From Dokdonella_A sp966248875 (GTDB lineage: Bacteria > Pseudomonadota > Gammaproteobacteria > Xanthomonadales > Rhodanobacteraceae): a DNA stretch of 21,945 bases. The notes under the pieces were generated by a model. That model had not been told where the DNA came from and did not search any database. It saw only the letters and a list, made by a program, of their open reading frames with translations. The position numbers and the translations under genes were made by a program. The first letter of the stretch is position 1, and each line of letters opens with the position of its first letter. Of this stretch, positions 14,624 through 21,945 are shown piece by piece. The stretch lies in NCBI GenBank assembly GCA_966248875.1, contig CBINBI010000058.1:1-21945 (forward strand), given 5' to 3'.

Positions 14624-14742
14624 CGGCGCGAAAAAAACGGATGACGCAACGCCCGTGCCGCGCCGCCTTACATGAACGAGCCGCGCGCGGCGAGTGCAAT
14701 TCGCGACTCGCGGCCCGGACACCTGCGCGCTAACCTTTCCGC

Positions 14743-17169
14743 ATGAGTCCTGAGGTCCGGATCTTCGGCGAATTCCGTTTCGTGCCATCCGCGCGTGAGC
14801 TCTGGCGCGGCGATCGCCGCGTCGAGTTGCCGCGCCGCACCTTCGAGTGTCTCGATTACCTCATCTCGAACCGCGATCGCGCGGTCGGCCGCGACGAGCT
14901 GGTCGCCGCGATCTTCGGCCGTCCGAACGTCTCCGACGCGCAGCTCGGGCAGATCGTGCTGCGCACGCGGCGCGTGGTCGACGACGACGGCAACACGCAG
15001 CACGTCATCCGCACGATTCCGGGGTTCGGCTACCGCTGGGTCGCGGACGTGCGCGAGGTCGAAGCGACGCCCGCGGACACCACGGCGGAATCCACGCCTG
15101 CGGCGGCGAGCGCGGGCGCATCCGAAGCCGAAGCGCGGCAGCCCGCCGCTACGGTGCTGCCGCAGCGTCACCGACCGCGCGTCTTCGCCGCCACGGCAAT
15201 CGTGCTCGCGCTGCTCTCCGCCGCGGCGATCGCCACGGTGCTGTACGTGCGAGACACGTCGCACGCGTCGGCCGGCGCGCGCGCGGTGCTGCCCGCCGAC
15301 AGCATCGTCGTGTTGCCGAGCCAGGTCGACGGCCTGCGCGAGGACGCCTGGGTGCGCCTCGGCGCCATGGACCTGATCGCCGATCGCCTGCGCGAGGCCG
15401 GCATGACCGTGCCGCCGAGTGAAAGCGTGCTGACGATGCTGCGCGCCACCGCTGATCCCGCTGCCGATCTCGTTGCCGAGCCTGATGCGGCGCATGTCCG
15501 CGCGACAACTTCGGCCCGCCTCGTCGTGCGCGGCAAGGCGACGCACGGTGTCGCCGGCTGGACGGTGCAGCTCGCGGCGCAGCCGGCGGAAGGCATCGCG
15601 GTGCCGGTCGAGTTCACCGAGGACGACGCCGTACGCGCGGCGCGCGGCGCGACGGATCTTCTGCTCGCGGCGCTGGGTCACACGCTGCCGCCCGAGCGTG
15701 AGCGCGAGACCGCATTCGACGAAACGCTGCAGCGTGCGCGCGCGGCGATGCTCGCCAACGAGCTCGACACCGCGCGTTCCATCCTCACCGCTTCGCCCGA
15801 GCTCGCCAAAGCGCCGGCGCAGCTCGACTACCGGCTCGCGGTCGTCGACTTTCGCGAGGGCAGGCTCGATCGCGCCGAAGCGGCGCTGACGCGCGTGCTC
15901 GAGCAGCCCGAGGCGGCGAACGATGCGCGCTTCCGCGCTCAAGTCCTCACCGCGCGGGGCGCGACGCGCGTGCGGCGCGGTGCGTTTGCCGAAGGCGGCC
16001 GCGACTTCGAGGCGGCGATCGCGCTGCTGACCCCCGACGGCCCGCCGCTCGAGCGCGGCACAGCCCTGGTCGGACGCGGGAATACGCGCGTCGCCGAGCA
16101 CCGCTTCGACGAGGCGCTGGCCGATTTCGGCGCATCCCGCGTCGCACTCGAAAGCGCGGGCGACGCGCTCGGTGTCGCACGCGTCGACGCGAACCTCGGC
16201 ATGCTCGAGCTGTATCGCGGCCGGCCCGCCGAAGCGTTTGGCTATCTTGCCGGCGCGGCTGATCGCTTCCAGTCGTTCGGCGCGCTGCACGAGCTGCTGC
16301 TGACGCTGACCGGCATGGTGGATGCGCAGCTTTCGATGCTGCAGCGCGACGACGCATGGGCGACGGTCGAACGCGGCTGGGCGCTGCGCGAGCGCATCAC
16401 CGATCCCGATCAGCGCGTCGATCTCATGCTGAACCGGGCGCAGGTGCTGCTCGGCTACGGCCGCTATCACGAGGCCGAAGTGCTGCTCGACAAGGCGAAC
16501 CACGCCATGCCGTCGCAGAACGACGTACTGACGGCGCGCGCCCGCGCGCTGATCGCCGAGCTCGCCGCGCGGCGCGGCCGCTGGCGGGAGGCGGCCGATG
16601 TCGCCGCGACCGCGCTCGCCGAGTGGCCGAAGGCGGGCGCTGACGCCGATCGCGCGCCGCTCGTGCTGATCCGGCAGCGCGCGCTGCTCGCGCTGGGCGA
16701 GACCGCCGAAGCCCGAGTGCTGCTCGATCGCGCCCGCGACGTGCCGGCGGTTCCGTCCGATCAGCCGGGCGTCGTCGCCGACGCCCTCGCCATGGCGGAA
16801 TGGGCCGTGAGCGAAGGAGACGCGGCACGGGCCGACCGCTGGTTCCGCTATGCGGCGGCTTGCGCGGACCGGCGCGGCGTGCCGGCCGAGATCGTCGCGG
16901 TCGCGCAAGCGTACGCGCCGGTGCTGCTCGCCGCCGGCGACCACGCGCGGGCCGCCACCGTGATCGGCCGCGTCGCCTCCTGGGGCACGCGCGATTTCGA
17001 TTGCGCGCTGCTCCAGCTCCGGCTGTTCCACGCGCTCGACCAGCGCGAGCCGTGGTTCAACGCGCTGCGCCAGGCGCAGGCGCTGGCCGGTGAGCGCGAA
17101 ATCCCGCAGTCGCTGCTGACCTTGCCCGAGGCTGGCGAGGGACACACGCTCCGTCTCACCGGCGCCTGA
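14743..17169 (+). CDS. Membrane-anchored OmpR-type winged-helix regulator with TPR-like sensor part
   Basis: 808 residues. Residues 3-102 form an OmpR/PhoB-type DNA-binding domain: a first beta-sheet (IFGEFRFVPSARELW), RRTFECLDYLISNRDRAVGRDELVAAIFG, the recognition-helix region DAQLGQIVLRTRRVV and the closing hairpin HVIRTIPGFGYRWV. A Pro/Ala-rich linker and one membrane helix (about 147-169) follow, as in CadC-like one-component regulators. The periplasmic part starts with SIVVLPSQVDG and continues as helical repeats from about 320 onward, resembling TPR units (for example ARAAMLANELDTARSIL, RGNTRVAEHRFDEALADF). No receiver domain or catalytic motif is seen. The signal sensed is unknown. It may control the two exported-protein genes downstream, whose leader holds 11-bp-period repeats (inference). 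ATG 14743 has no clear ribosome site. Confidence 0.85.
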   Translation: MSPEVRIFGEFRFVPSARELWRGDRRVELPRRTFECLDYLISNRDRAVGRDELVAAIFGRPNVSDAQLGQIVLRTRRVVDDDGNTQHVIRTIPGFGYRWVADVREVEATPADTTAESTPAAASAGASEAEARQPAATVLPQRHRPRVFAATAIVLALLSAAAIATVLYVRDTSHASAGARAVLPADSIVVLPSQVDGLREDAWVRLGAMDLIADRLREAGMTVPPSESVLTMLRATADPAADLVAEPDAAHVRATTSARLVVRGKATHGVAGWTVQLAAQPAEGIAVPVEFTEDDAVRAARGATDLLLAALGHTLPPERERETAFDETLQRARAAMLANELDTARSILTASPELAKAPAQLDYRLAVVDFREGRLDRAEAALTRVLEQPEAANDARFRAQVLTARGATRVRRGAFAEGGRDFEAAIALLTPDGPPLERGTALVGRGNTRVAEHRFDEALADFGASRVALESAGDALGVARVDANLGMLELYRGRPAEAFGYLAGAADRFQSFGALHELLLTLTGMVDAQLSMLQRDDAWATVERGWALRERITDPDQRVDLMLNRAQVLLGYGRYHEAEVLLDKANHAMPSQNDVLTARARALIAELAARRGRWREAADVAATALAEWPKAGADADRAPLVLIRQRALLALGETAEARVLLDRARDVPAVPSDQPGVVADALAMAEWAVSEGDAARADRWFRYAAACADRRGVPAEIVAVAQAYAPVLLAAGDHARAATVIGRVASWGTRDFDCALLQLRLFHALDQREPWFNALRQAQALAGEREIPQSLLTLPEAGEGHTLRLTGA

Positions 17170-17241
17170 GCCGGCGCGAAAACCGCAGTCGCCTACCTGA
17201 CGACGGCCGGCAAATCGTTCCGGCACGCGTCGCGACGGCGT

Positions 17242-17271
17242 TTGTCGCGCGATTGGAATGCCGTTGGAATG
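17242..17271 (+). promoter_or_regulatory. 11-bp-period direct repeats, possible OmpR/PhoB-type operator
   Basis: TTGGAATG occurs at 17253-17260 and again at 17264-17271, exactly 11 bases apart, with a weaker unit (TTGTCGC) another 11 bases upstream at 17242. Seven-base repeats at an 11-bp period are the usual layout of OmpR/PhoB-family operators. The site lies 78 bp before the exported-protein gene and just after the winged-helix regulator gene. Confidence 0.45.
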
Positions 17272-17348
17272 ACCGCTTTTCTGCGCGGCAGGACACTCGG
17301 GCGCTTCCGTCGCGGACCGCCGCGGCAATTGGCTTGTGGGAGTTTCAG

Positions 17349-18497
17349 ATGTCGTCTTGTTTCTTCCGTCGCGCATGGCTCGCCTGCCTGTGCGGGGCAG
17401 CCTCGCCCGCGCTGGCCATCACCGTGACCCTGACCGATCTGCCGGTGCCGGACGGTTACGGCACGGCTGGCGTCGCCAACATCGCGAGCGACGGCACCGT
17501 CGTCGGCATGGTCTGGCCGGAGGGCAGCGTCGTGCGCTGGGTGCCGGGTGCCGAGCCCGAAGTGCTCGGCGGCGGTCTCACATTCACGCTCGAGAACGTC
17601 ATGCCGCTCATCTCGAAGGACGGCTCGGTGATCGCGACGACCGCCTACTTTCCCAACGGCGATGGCAAGCGCGCGGCGCCGGAAATCTGGACGGGCGGGA
17701 CCGGATGGACGGAGCTGCCGGGACTGACGCTCGGCGACGCCTCCCCGTACGGCATGTCGCACGACGGCCAGGTGCTCGTCGGCGGCGCGAGCCCTGTCGA
17801 TCCTGACGGCGGAGCGCCCCAGCAGATTCCGTGGATCTGGACGGCGGAGACAGGCCAGCAGGCGCTCGGGATGATCGAGGGCACGGTCTGGGGCGAAGCC
17901 TGGGCCGTCGCCGACGGCGGGCGCGTCGCGGTCGGATTCTTCGAAGCATCCCCCGGCGACACCACGCGCTACGGTGCACGCTGGGTCGACGGCGTGCCGG
18001 AGTGGATTCTCGATGCGGATGGCCAGCACGTCGGCCAGGCGATCGGCTGCAACAGCGACTGCTCGGTCATCGTCGGCGCGGGACGCGACGCGGGCTCGCC
18101 GCAGGCGTGGCGCTGGACCGCCGAGCACGGCGTCGAATTCCTCGGCGTGCCGGGCGATGCCGACCCGAGCGCGTTGTATTACGCGTTCGAGCCGAGCGAG
18201 GACGGAACCGTCATCGTCGGCAGCTATTACACGATCGATCCGCTGCTGGGCGCGGTGAACCGCGGCTTCATCTGGACGCCGGCCGATCACTTGCAGGATT
18301 TCTCGACGTTCCTCGCGAACTACGGCATCGACTACGGCGACGACTTCGGCGATCTCGTCGTCAACGCGATCACGCCGGACGGCAGGACGCTGCTCGTCAA
18401 CGGCGCGAACGCCGATTTCATGCGCCAGCGTGCGGTCGTGCACATCGAGCCCGACGACGCGATCTTCGCCGACGGCTTCGACTTCACGCCGCTCTGA
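17349..18497 (+). CDS. Exported HAF-type repeat protein with IFADGFD C-terminal tail
   Basis: 382 residues from ATG 17349, which has GGGAG six bases upstream; the frame is open further upstream, but this start gives a proper signal peptide (RRAWLACLCGAASPALA, cleavage near 23). The mature part is built of repeated units of the kind xSxDGxVVVGxx...xxWT, for example IASDGTVVGMVW, MSHDGQVLVGGAS, NSDCSVIVGAG, PSEDGTVIVGSYY and TPDGRTLLVNG, typical of the extracellular HAF-repeat family and compatible with a beta-propeller. The last 15 residues end DDAIFADGFDFTPL and match the end of the next protein. No enzyme motif is seen. The function is unknown; a type II secretion substrate is possible (inference). 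Confidence 0.82.
   Translation: MSSCFFRRAWLACLCGAASPALAITVTLTDLPVPDGYGTAGVANIASDGTVVGMVWPEGSVVRWVPGAEPEVLGGGLTFTLENVMPLISKDGSVIATTAYFPNGDGKRAAPEIWTGGTGWTELPGLTLGDASPYGMSHDGQVLVGGASPVDPDGGAPQQIPWIWTAETGQQALGMIEGTVWGEAWAVADGGRVAVGFFEASPGDTTRYGARWVDGVPEWILDADGQHVGQAIGCNSDCSVIVGAGRDAGSPQAWRWTAEHGVEFLGVPGDADPSALYYAFEPSEDGTVIVGSYYTIDPLLGAVNRGFIWTPADHLQDFSTFLANYGIDYGDDFGDLVVNAITPDGRTLLVNGANADFMRQRAVVHIEPDDAIFADGFDFTPL
18450..18494 (+). other. Shared C-terminal tail, copy 1
   Basis: The segment encodes PDDAIFADGFDFTPL, immediately before the stop. The same core IFADGFD-x-x-PL, at the same distance from the stop, ends the next gene although the two proteins belong to different repeat families. No hydrophobic helix or basic cluster follows it. 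Confidence 0.8.
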
Positions 18498-18568
18498 TGC
18501 GTCCGTCCGGGGCGCGCATACCGCCTGATCCGACGCGAACCCAAGCACACAAAGGGAGACTTCACGAC

Positions 18569-21088
18569 ATGTCGACAGCTTCGTTGCCGAATGCGACACC
18601 GACGTCGCACCACGTATCGGTCCCGCGCCTCGCGCTCGGCGCTCTCGCCGCGGCGGTCGTGACGTGCGTATCCGCGCACGCCGCCGTCGTGGACGGCGTG
18701 CCGGCGCCGGATTCGAGCTCGTTCCCCGGCGCAGTGCCGCTGTTCGATCTTCCGTACCTGCTCGAGCGCAGCCGCGCTGACACCGTGCGCGTGCCGATGG
18801 CCGTGCCCGAAGTCCGATTCGCCCCCGCCAGTGTTCACACGCCGCGCGGCGCGGGCGGTGCTCCTGTGTTCAGCCCGGCCAACATGCATTTCAAGAACTG
18901 CTGCTTCGCGACTTCGCTGGCGACGGCGGACCTGCGCGGCATCGGCCTCACCGACATCATCAGCGGCAACGGGCTCAGCTTCGACGTCACCGTGCTGCTC
19001 AGCGACGGCGGCGGCGACTATGCCGATCCGGTCAGTCTGCCGATGACGGCGCTGGATCGCGGATCGGTCTTCGTCGCGGTCGGCGACGTCGACGGCGACG
19101 ATCACCCCGACATCGTCGCGACCGGCTTCGACGACGCCACCGTGCTGGTGTTCATCGGCGACGGCAACGGCAACTTCGCCGCGCCGGCGTCCTACAGCGT
19201 GGGCGGCTCCTGGCCGTGGGGCATCGCGCTCGGCGACGTCGACGGCAACGGCACGCTCGACATCGTCACGTCCAACAACGACTCCGCCGACGTATCCGTG
19301 CTCGCCGGCGACGGCAACGGCGGTTTCGCTGCTTCGGAGAACTTCCCGACCGGCGCGTTCCCGATCGCGGTCGCGGTGGGCGACGTCACCGGGGATGGCA
19401 ACGCCGACATCGTCACTGCCAACGCGGGATCGATCGACGTATCCGTGCTCGCGGGCGACGGCGCGGGCCATTTCGCCTCGCCGCAGCAGGTTTCGATCGG
19501 CGCTGACGCGGAGCCGCGTGCGCTCACCGTCGGCGACGCCGACGGCGACGGCCACCTCGACATCGTCACCGCGAACCGCACGCTCGACGGCTCGCCGTTC
19601 CCGCCGCCGGAGCTGCCCGGCAGCGTTTCGGTCATCCTCGGCAACGGCGCCGGCGGCTTCGCGCCCGCCGAACAGATCTCGACCGGACCGGGTGAAGGCC
19701 GCGCCGACGGCGTCGCCATCGCCGACATGAGCGGGGACGGCCATCCCGATCTCGTCGTCAGCCGGCCCAATGCGAACAGCGCCGCCGTGCTGATCGGCGA
19801 CGGCCTCGGCGGATTCGCCGAAGGCGTGCTGTTCCCGGTCGGCTTCGGCCCGAGCCCCGTCGCTGTCGGTGACGTGAACGGGGACGGCCATCCCGATCTC
19901 CTCGCCGGTAACCAGGTGAGCGCCACGATCTCGGCGGTGCCGAGCGACGGTGAAGGCGGCATCGGCTTCGACGGCAATTTCGCCGTTGGTGTCTATCCGC
20001 ACGCCGTCGTCGCGCTCGACCTCAACGACGACGGTTTTGCCGACGTCGCCACGGCGAACGCGTTCAGCAACGACATCTCGGTGCGCATCAGCGACGGCGC
20101 CGGCGGCTTCCTGCCCGAGCAGCGCTATCCGGTCGGAAACGCGCCGACCGGGATCGCGTCCGGCGACTTCAACGAGGACGGCCATCCGGACCTGATCACC
20201 GCGGACCTCGGCGGCGGCGAAGTCTCCATCGTGCTCAACGACGGCACCGGCGGGTTCGGCAGCGCGGCCAGCTTCAGCGTCGGCGGCACGTTCCAGAGCC
20301 CGTACGCGGTCGCCGTCGGCGATGCGAACAACGACGGCCATCTCGATGTCGCCACCGCAAACACGAACATCTCCAACGAAGGCATCTCGCTGCTGCTCGG
20401 CGATGGCACCGGTGGGCTGGGCGAGGCGGTATTGCTGCCGGTCGGCTCGGGAACCAACCACTCGCCGCAGGGTGTCGCGTTCACCGACGTGACCGGCGAC
20501 GGCAACGCCGACATCATCACGGCCAATCTCATCAGCAGCGATCTGTCGCTGCTGGCCGGCGACGGCTCCGGCAATTTCGCGGCGGCGGTATCGCTGCCGA
20601 CCGACCTTGGCCCGGTCGTCGTGGCGGCCGGCGATGTCAACGGCGACGGCGTGGTCGACCTCGTCACCGCGAACCAGACCGCGCAGACCTCGTCGGTGCT
20701 GCTCGGCGACGGCAGCGGCGGCTTCGGCCCCTCCGCCAATTACGCGCTCTATCCGCCCGAGGTCATCATCGACTACATGCCGTGGCCATGGGGCATGACG
20801 CTCGCCGACATCAACGGCGACGGCATGCTCGACATCATCACCGCCAACACGCAGAACGACACGGTGTCCGTGCTGCCGAACGACGGCAGCGGCCACTTCG
20901 ATGTGTTCTACAACTTCGACGCCGGCGCGCATCCCGGCTCGGTCGCGGTGGCGGACACGAATGGCGACGGCGCACCGGACATCATCGCGGCGAACCGCGA
21001 CAACAACAACATCTCAGTGATGCGCAACCAGAATGTGACCATGCCGGACGAGATCTTCGCTGACGGGTTCGACATCATTCCGCTCTGA
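18569..21088 (+). CDS. Exported FG-GAP/VCBS repeat protein, 14 units, with IFADGFD tail
   Basis: 839 residues from ATG 18569 (GGGAG ten bases upstream). A signal peptide with a long n-region ends near residue 39 (LALGALAAAVVTCVSAHA). After about 75 residues without recognised motif come 14 units of about 50 residues, each with a calcium-loop-like core such as GDVDGDDHPDIV, GDVNGDGHPDLL or ADINGDGMLDII, followed by a strand and G-DG-GGF. The first unit (ADLRGIGLTDII) is degenerate. Such FG-GAP units form seven-bladed propellers, so 14 units could make two propellers. The C-terminus ends MPDEIFADGFDIIPL, matching the preceding protein. It follows that gene by 71 bp and ends at a strong terminator. 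No enzymatic motif is visible; roles in adhesion or binding are inference. Confidence 0.86.
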   Translation: MSTASLPNATPTSHHVSVPRLALGALAAAVVTCVSAHAAVVDGVPAPDSSSFPGAVPLFDLPYLLERSRADTVRVPMAVPEVRFAPASVHTPRGAGGAPVFSPANMHFKNCCFATSLATADLRGIGLTDIISGNGLSFDVTVLLSDGGGDYADPVSLPMTALDRGSVFVAVGDVDGDDHPDIVATGFDDATVLVFIGDGNGNFAAPASYSVGGSWPWGIALGDVDGNGTLDIVTSNNDSADVSVLAGDGNGGFAASENFPTGAFPIAVAVGDVTGDGNADIVTANAGSIDVSVLAGDGAGHFASPQQVSIGADAEPRALTVGDADGDGHLDIVTANRTLDGSPFPPPELPGSVSVILGNGAGGFAPAEQISTGPGEGRADGVAIADMSGDGHPDLVVSRPNANSAAVLIGDGLGGFAEGVLFPVGFGPSPVAVGDVNGDGHPDLLAGNQVSATISAVPSDGEGGIGFDGNFAVGVYPHAVVALDLNDDGFADVATANAFSNDISVRISDGAGGFLPEQRYPVGNAPTGIASGDFNEDGHPDLITADLGGGEVSIVLNDGTGGFGSAASFSVGGTFQSPYAVAVGDANNDGHLDVATANTNISNEGISLLLGDGTGGLGEAVLLPVGSGTNHSPQGVAFTDVTGDGNADIITANLISSDLSLLAGDGSGNFAAAVSLPTDLGPVVVAAGDVNGDGVVDLVTANQTAQTSSVLLGDGSGGFGPSANYALYPPEVIIDYMPWPWGMTLADINGDGMLDIITANTQNDTVSVLPNDGSGHFDVFYNFDAGAHPGSVAVADTNGDGAPDIIAANRDNNNISVMRNQNVTMPDEIFADGFDIIPL
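18917..21031 (+). repeat. Fourteen FG-GAP/VCBS units
   Basis: The coding repeat has a period of about 50 codons (about 150 bp), with cores D-x-[ND]-G-D-G-x-x-D-[IVL]. Units 1-13 keep most acidic positions; unit 0 at the start has lost them. Longer spacers occur in units 4 (PFPPPELPGS), 9 and 11. Units diverge clearly in sequence, so the array is old rather than a recent slippage product. Confidence 0.85.
21041..21085 (+). other. Shared C-terminal tail, copy 2
   Basis: The segment encodes MPDEIFADGFDIIPL directly before the stop. Compared with copy 1 the DNA differs at third codon positions inside the conserved IFADGFD core (GCT/GCC and GGG/GGC), which indicates conservation of the peptide rather than a recent DNA duplication. 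Confidence 0.8.
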
Positions 21089-21114
21089 CCGGACGCGAAC
21101 GTCTGGCACGAAGC

Positions 21115-21150
21115 GAGGGAAGGACCGATCCGGTCCTTCCCTCTTTTTTT
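21115..21150 (+). terminator. Strong intrinsic terminator after the FG-GAP gene
   Basis: A 13-bp perfect stem, GAGGGAAGGACCG (21115-21127) and CGGTCCTTCCCTC (21131-21143), with a 3-base loop is followed by seven T (21144-21150). It ends the plus-strand transcript between two convergent genes. On the minus strand no T-run follows the stem, so it is mainly one-directional. Confidence 0.95.
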
Positions 21151-21193
21151 GCGTTTCGGCCAGCGCATGCATCTGCCCATGCAGCGCCGCAGT

Positions 21194-21945
21194 TCAGTAC
21201 AGATCGACCGGATCCACGTCGATCGACCAGCGCAGCGTCCGGCCTTCGGGCAGCGCGCGCAGCGTTGCGATCCACGCTGAAAGAAATTCCTGCAGCACCG
21301 AGCGCTCGTCCGCCTCGACGAGCAGCTGCCCGCGCAGCACGCCGCCGCGGCGCGGCATCGGCGCGGGCATCGGACCGTGCGCGAGGATGCACGCATCGCC
21401 GATCGCCTGGGCCGCCGCGCCGAGGAAGGCATCCAGCCTTGCGGCCTGCTTCGCCTCGGCGCGCAGCAGCGCGAAATGCGTGAACGGCGGCAGGCCCGCG
21501 GCGCGGCGCTCCTCGAGCAGCCTCGCCGTGAGCGCGCGATAGCCGCCGTTGAGCAGCACCGCGAGCAGCGGATGCTCGGGATTGTGCGTCTGCAGGATGA
21601 CCGTGCCCGGGCGGTCGGCGCGGCCGGCGCGGCCGGCGACCTGCACGACGAGCTGGCCCAGCCGCTCGGTAGCGCGGAAATCGACGCTGTGCAGCCCTTC
21701 GTCGACGCCCGCGACGACGACGAGCGTGAGGTGCGGCAGGTCGTGGCCCTTGGCCAGCATCTGCGTGCCGACCAGGATGCGCGCGCCGGCGGACGGCAGG
21801 CCGTCGAGCAGCGCGTCGCGCGCGCGGCGGCTGCGCGTCGTGTCGCGATCCACACGCACGATCGGCACTTCGGGAAAATGCGCGCGCAGCGTTTCCTCGA
21901 TGCGCTCGGTGCCCTGGACGACGGGGTGCAGCTCAAGCCCGTCGC
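21194..21945 (-). CDS. priA: Primosomal helicase PriA, C-terminal part (5' end beyond window)
   Basis: About 250 C-terminal residues are visible; the gene enters from the right edge. PriA is the 3'-5' helicase that reloads the replisome at stalled forks. Visible are GTERIEETLRAHFPEVPIVRVDRDTT, helicase motif V (GTQMLAKGHDLPHLTLVVV), DFRATERLGQLVVQVAGRAGR with motif VI, and the C-terminal domain (LPPFTHFALLRAEA ... WSIDVDPVDLY), which matches the usual PriA end with the final DVDP motif. The zinc-binding cysteines lie upstream of the visible part. The stop TGA is at 21194-21196. It converges on the FG-GAP gene. Confidence 0.96.
   Translation of the reverse strand, partial: DGLELHPVVQGTERIEETLRAHFPEVPIVRVDRDTTRSRRARDALLDGLPSAGARILVGTQMLAKGHDLPHLTLVVVAGVDEGLHSVDFRATERLGQLVVQVAGRAGRADRPGTVILQTHNPEHPLLAVLLNGGYRALTARLLEERRAAGLPPFTHFALLRAEAKQAARLDAFLGAAAQAIGDACILAHGPMPAPMPRRGGVLRGQLLVEADERSVLQEFLSAWIATLRALPEGRTLRWSIDVDPVDLY

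Noticed and set aside
14668..17376. Very long open frame (about 900 codons) antisense to the winged-helix regulator
   Set aside because: High GC at third codon positions keeps antisense frames open. Its sequence is Arg/Ala/His-rich without domains, while the plus strand encodes a clear protein.
18450..18494. PEP-CTERM, GlyGly-CTERM or LPXTG sorting signal at the protein end
   Set aside because: The tail lacks the hydrophobic helix and basic end that define these signals.
18332..20932. Long antisense frame (about 870 codons) over the FG-GAP gene
   Set aside because: It mirrors the repeats of the real gene and has no own motifs or ribosome site.
18917..21031. RTX calcium repeats and type I secretion
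   Set aside because: Units are about 50 residues with D-x-[ND]-G-D-G cores, typical of FG-GAP/VCBS, not nine-residue GGxGxD repeats, and no type I transporter genes are near.

Overview
The window is GC-rich, densely coding DNA from a gammaproteobacterium, most likely Lysobacterales (Xanthomonadales) and perhaps a Rhodanobacteraceae or Dokdonella-like genus. This is inferred from the gene order rho-trxA / rhlB, the long disordered extensions on Rho and RhlB, the type II secretion genes, the ftsE-ftsX ... rpoH order and the secreted beta-propeller proteins. No tRNA, rRNA, CRISPR array, insertion sequence or prophage gene was seen.

Layout. Bases 1-1939 (minus strand) hold the 5' part of rho, a 246-bp leader and trxA. 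A 354-bp gap separates trxA from divergent rhlB (2294-3991), the arrangement I know from E. coli. Bases 4148-9998 hold gspC, gspD, gspE and gspF: the inner-membrane connector, secretin, ATPase and platform protein of a type II secretion system, without pseudopilin or gspL/M genes here. A 169-bp spacer with a perfect 20-bp inverted repeat follows. Bases 10168-13452 are a tightly overlapping operon: ftsE, ftsX, a tandem-receiver response regulator and ung. The heat-shock sigma factor rpoH (13713-14573) follows, with a CIRCE-type HrcA operator placed over a sigma-E-like promoter, and ends in a strong terminator. Bases 14743-21088 hold a membrane-anchored OmpR-type winged-helix/TPR regulator, then two exported proteins: a HAF-type repeat protein and a 14-unit FG-GAP/VCBS protein. 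A second strong terminator separates them from the 3' part of priA (minus strand, to the window edge).

The first part is core RNA metabolism, the middle is secretion, division and heat shock, and the right part looks like a small regulated module for exported proteins. The most unusual signals are: (1) a shared C-terminal tail, [D/E]-x-IFADGFD-x-x-PL, on two exported proteins of different repeat families, a candidate undescribed sorting or secretion tag; (2) the combined CIRCE, sigma-E-like promoter and Shine-Dalgarno hairpin upstream of rpoH; (3) a GspE lacking all four zinc-binding cysteines; (4) a receiver domain without its phospho-acceptor aspartate in the ftsEX operon; (5) 11-bp-period direct repeats between the regulator and its putative target genes; and (6) the inverted G-rich repeat between gspF and ftsE.
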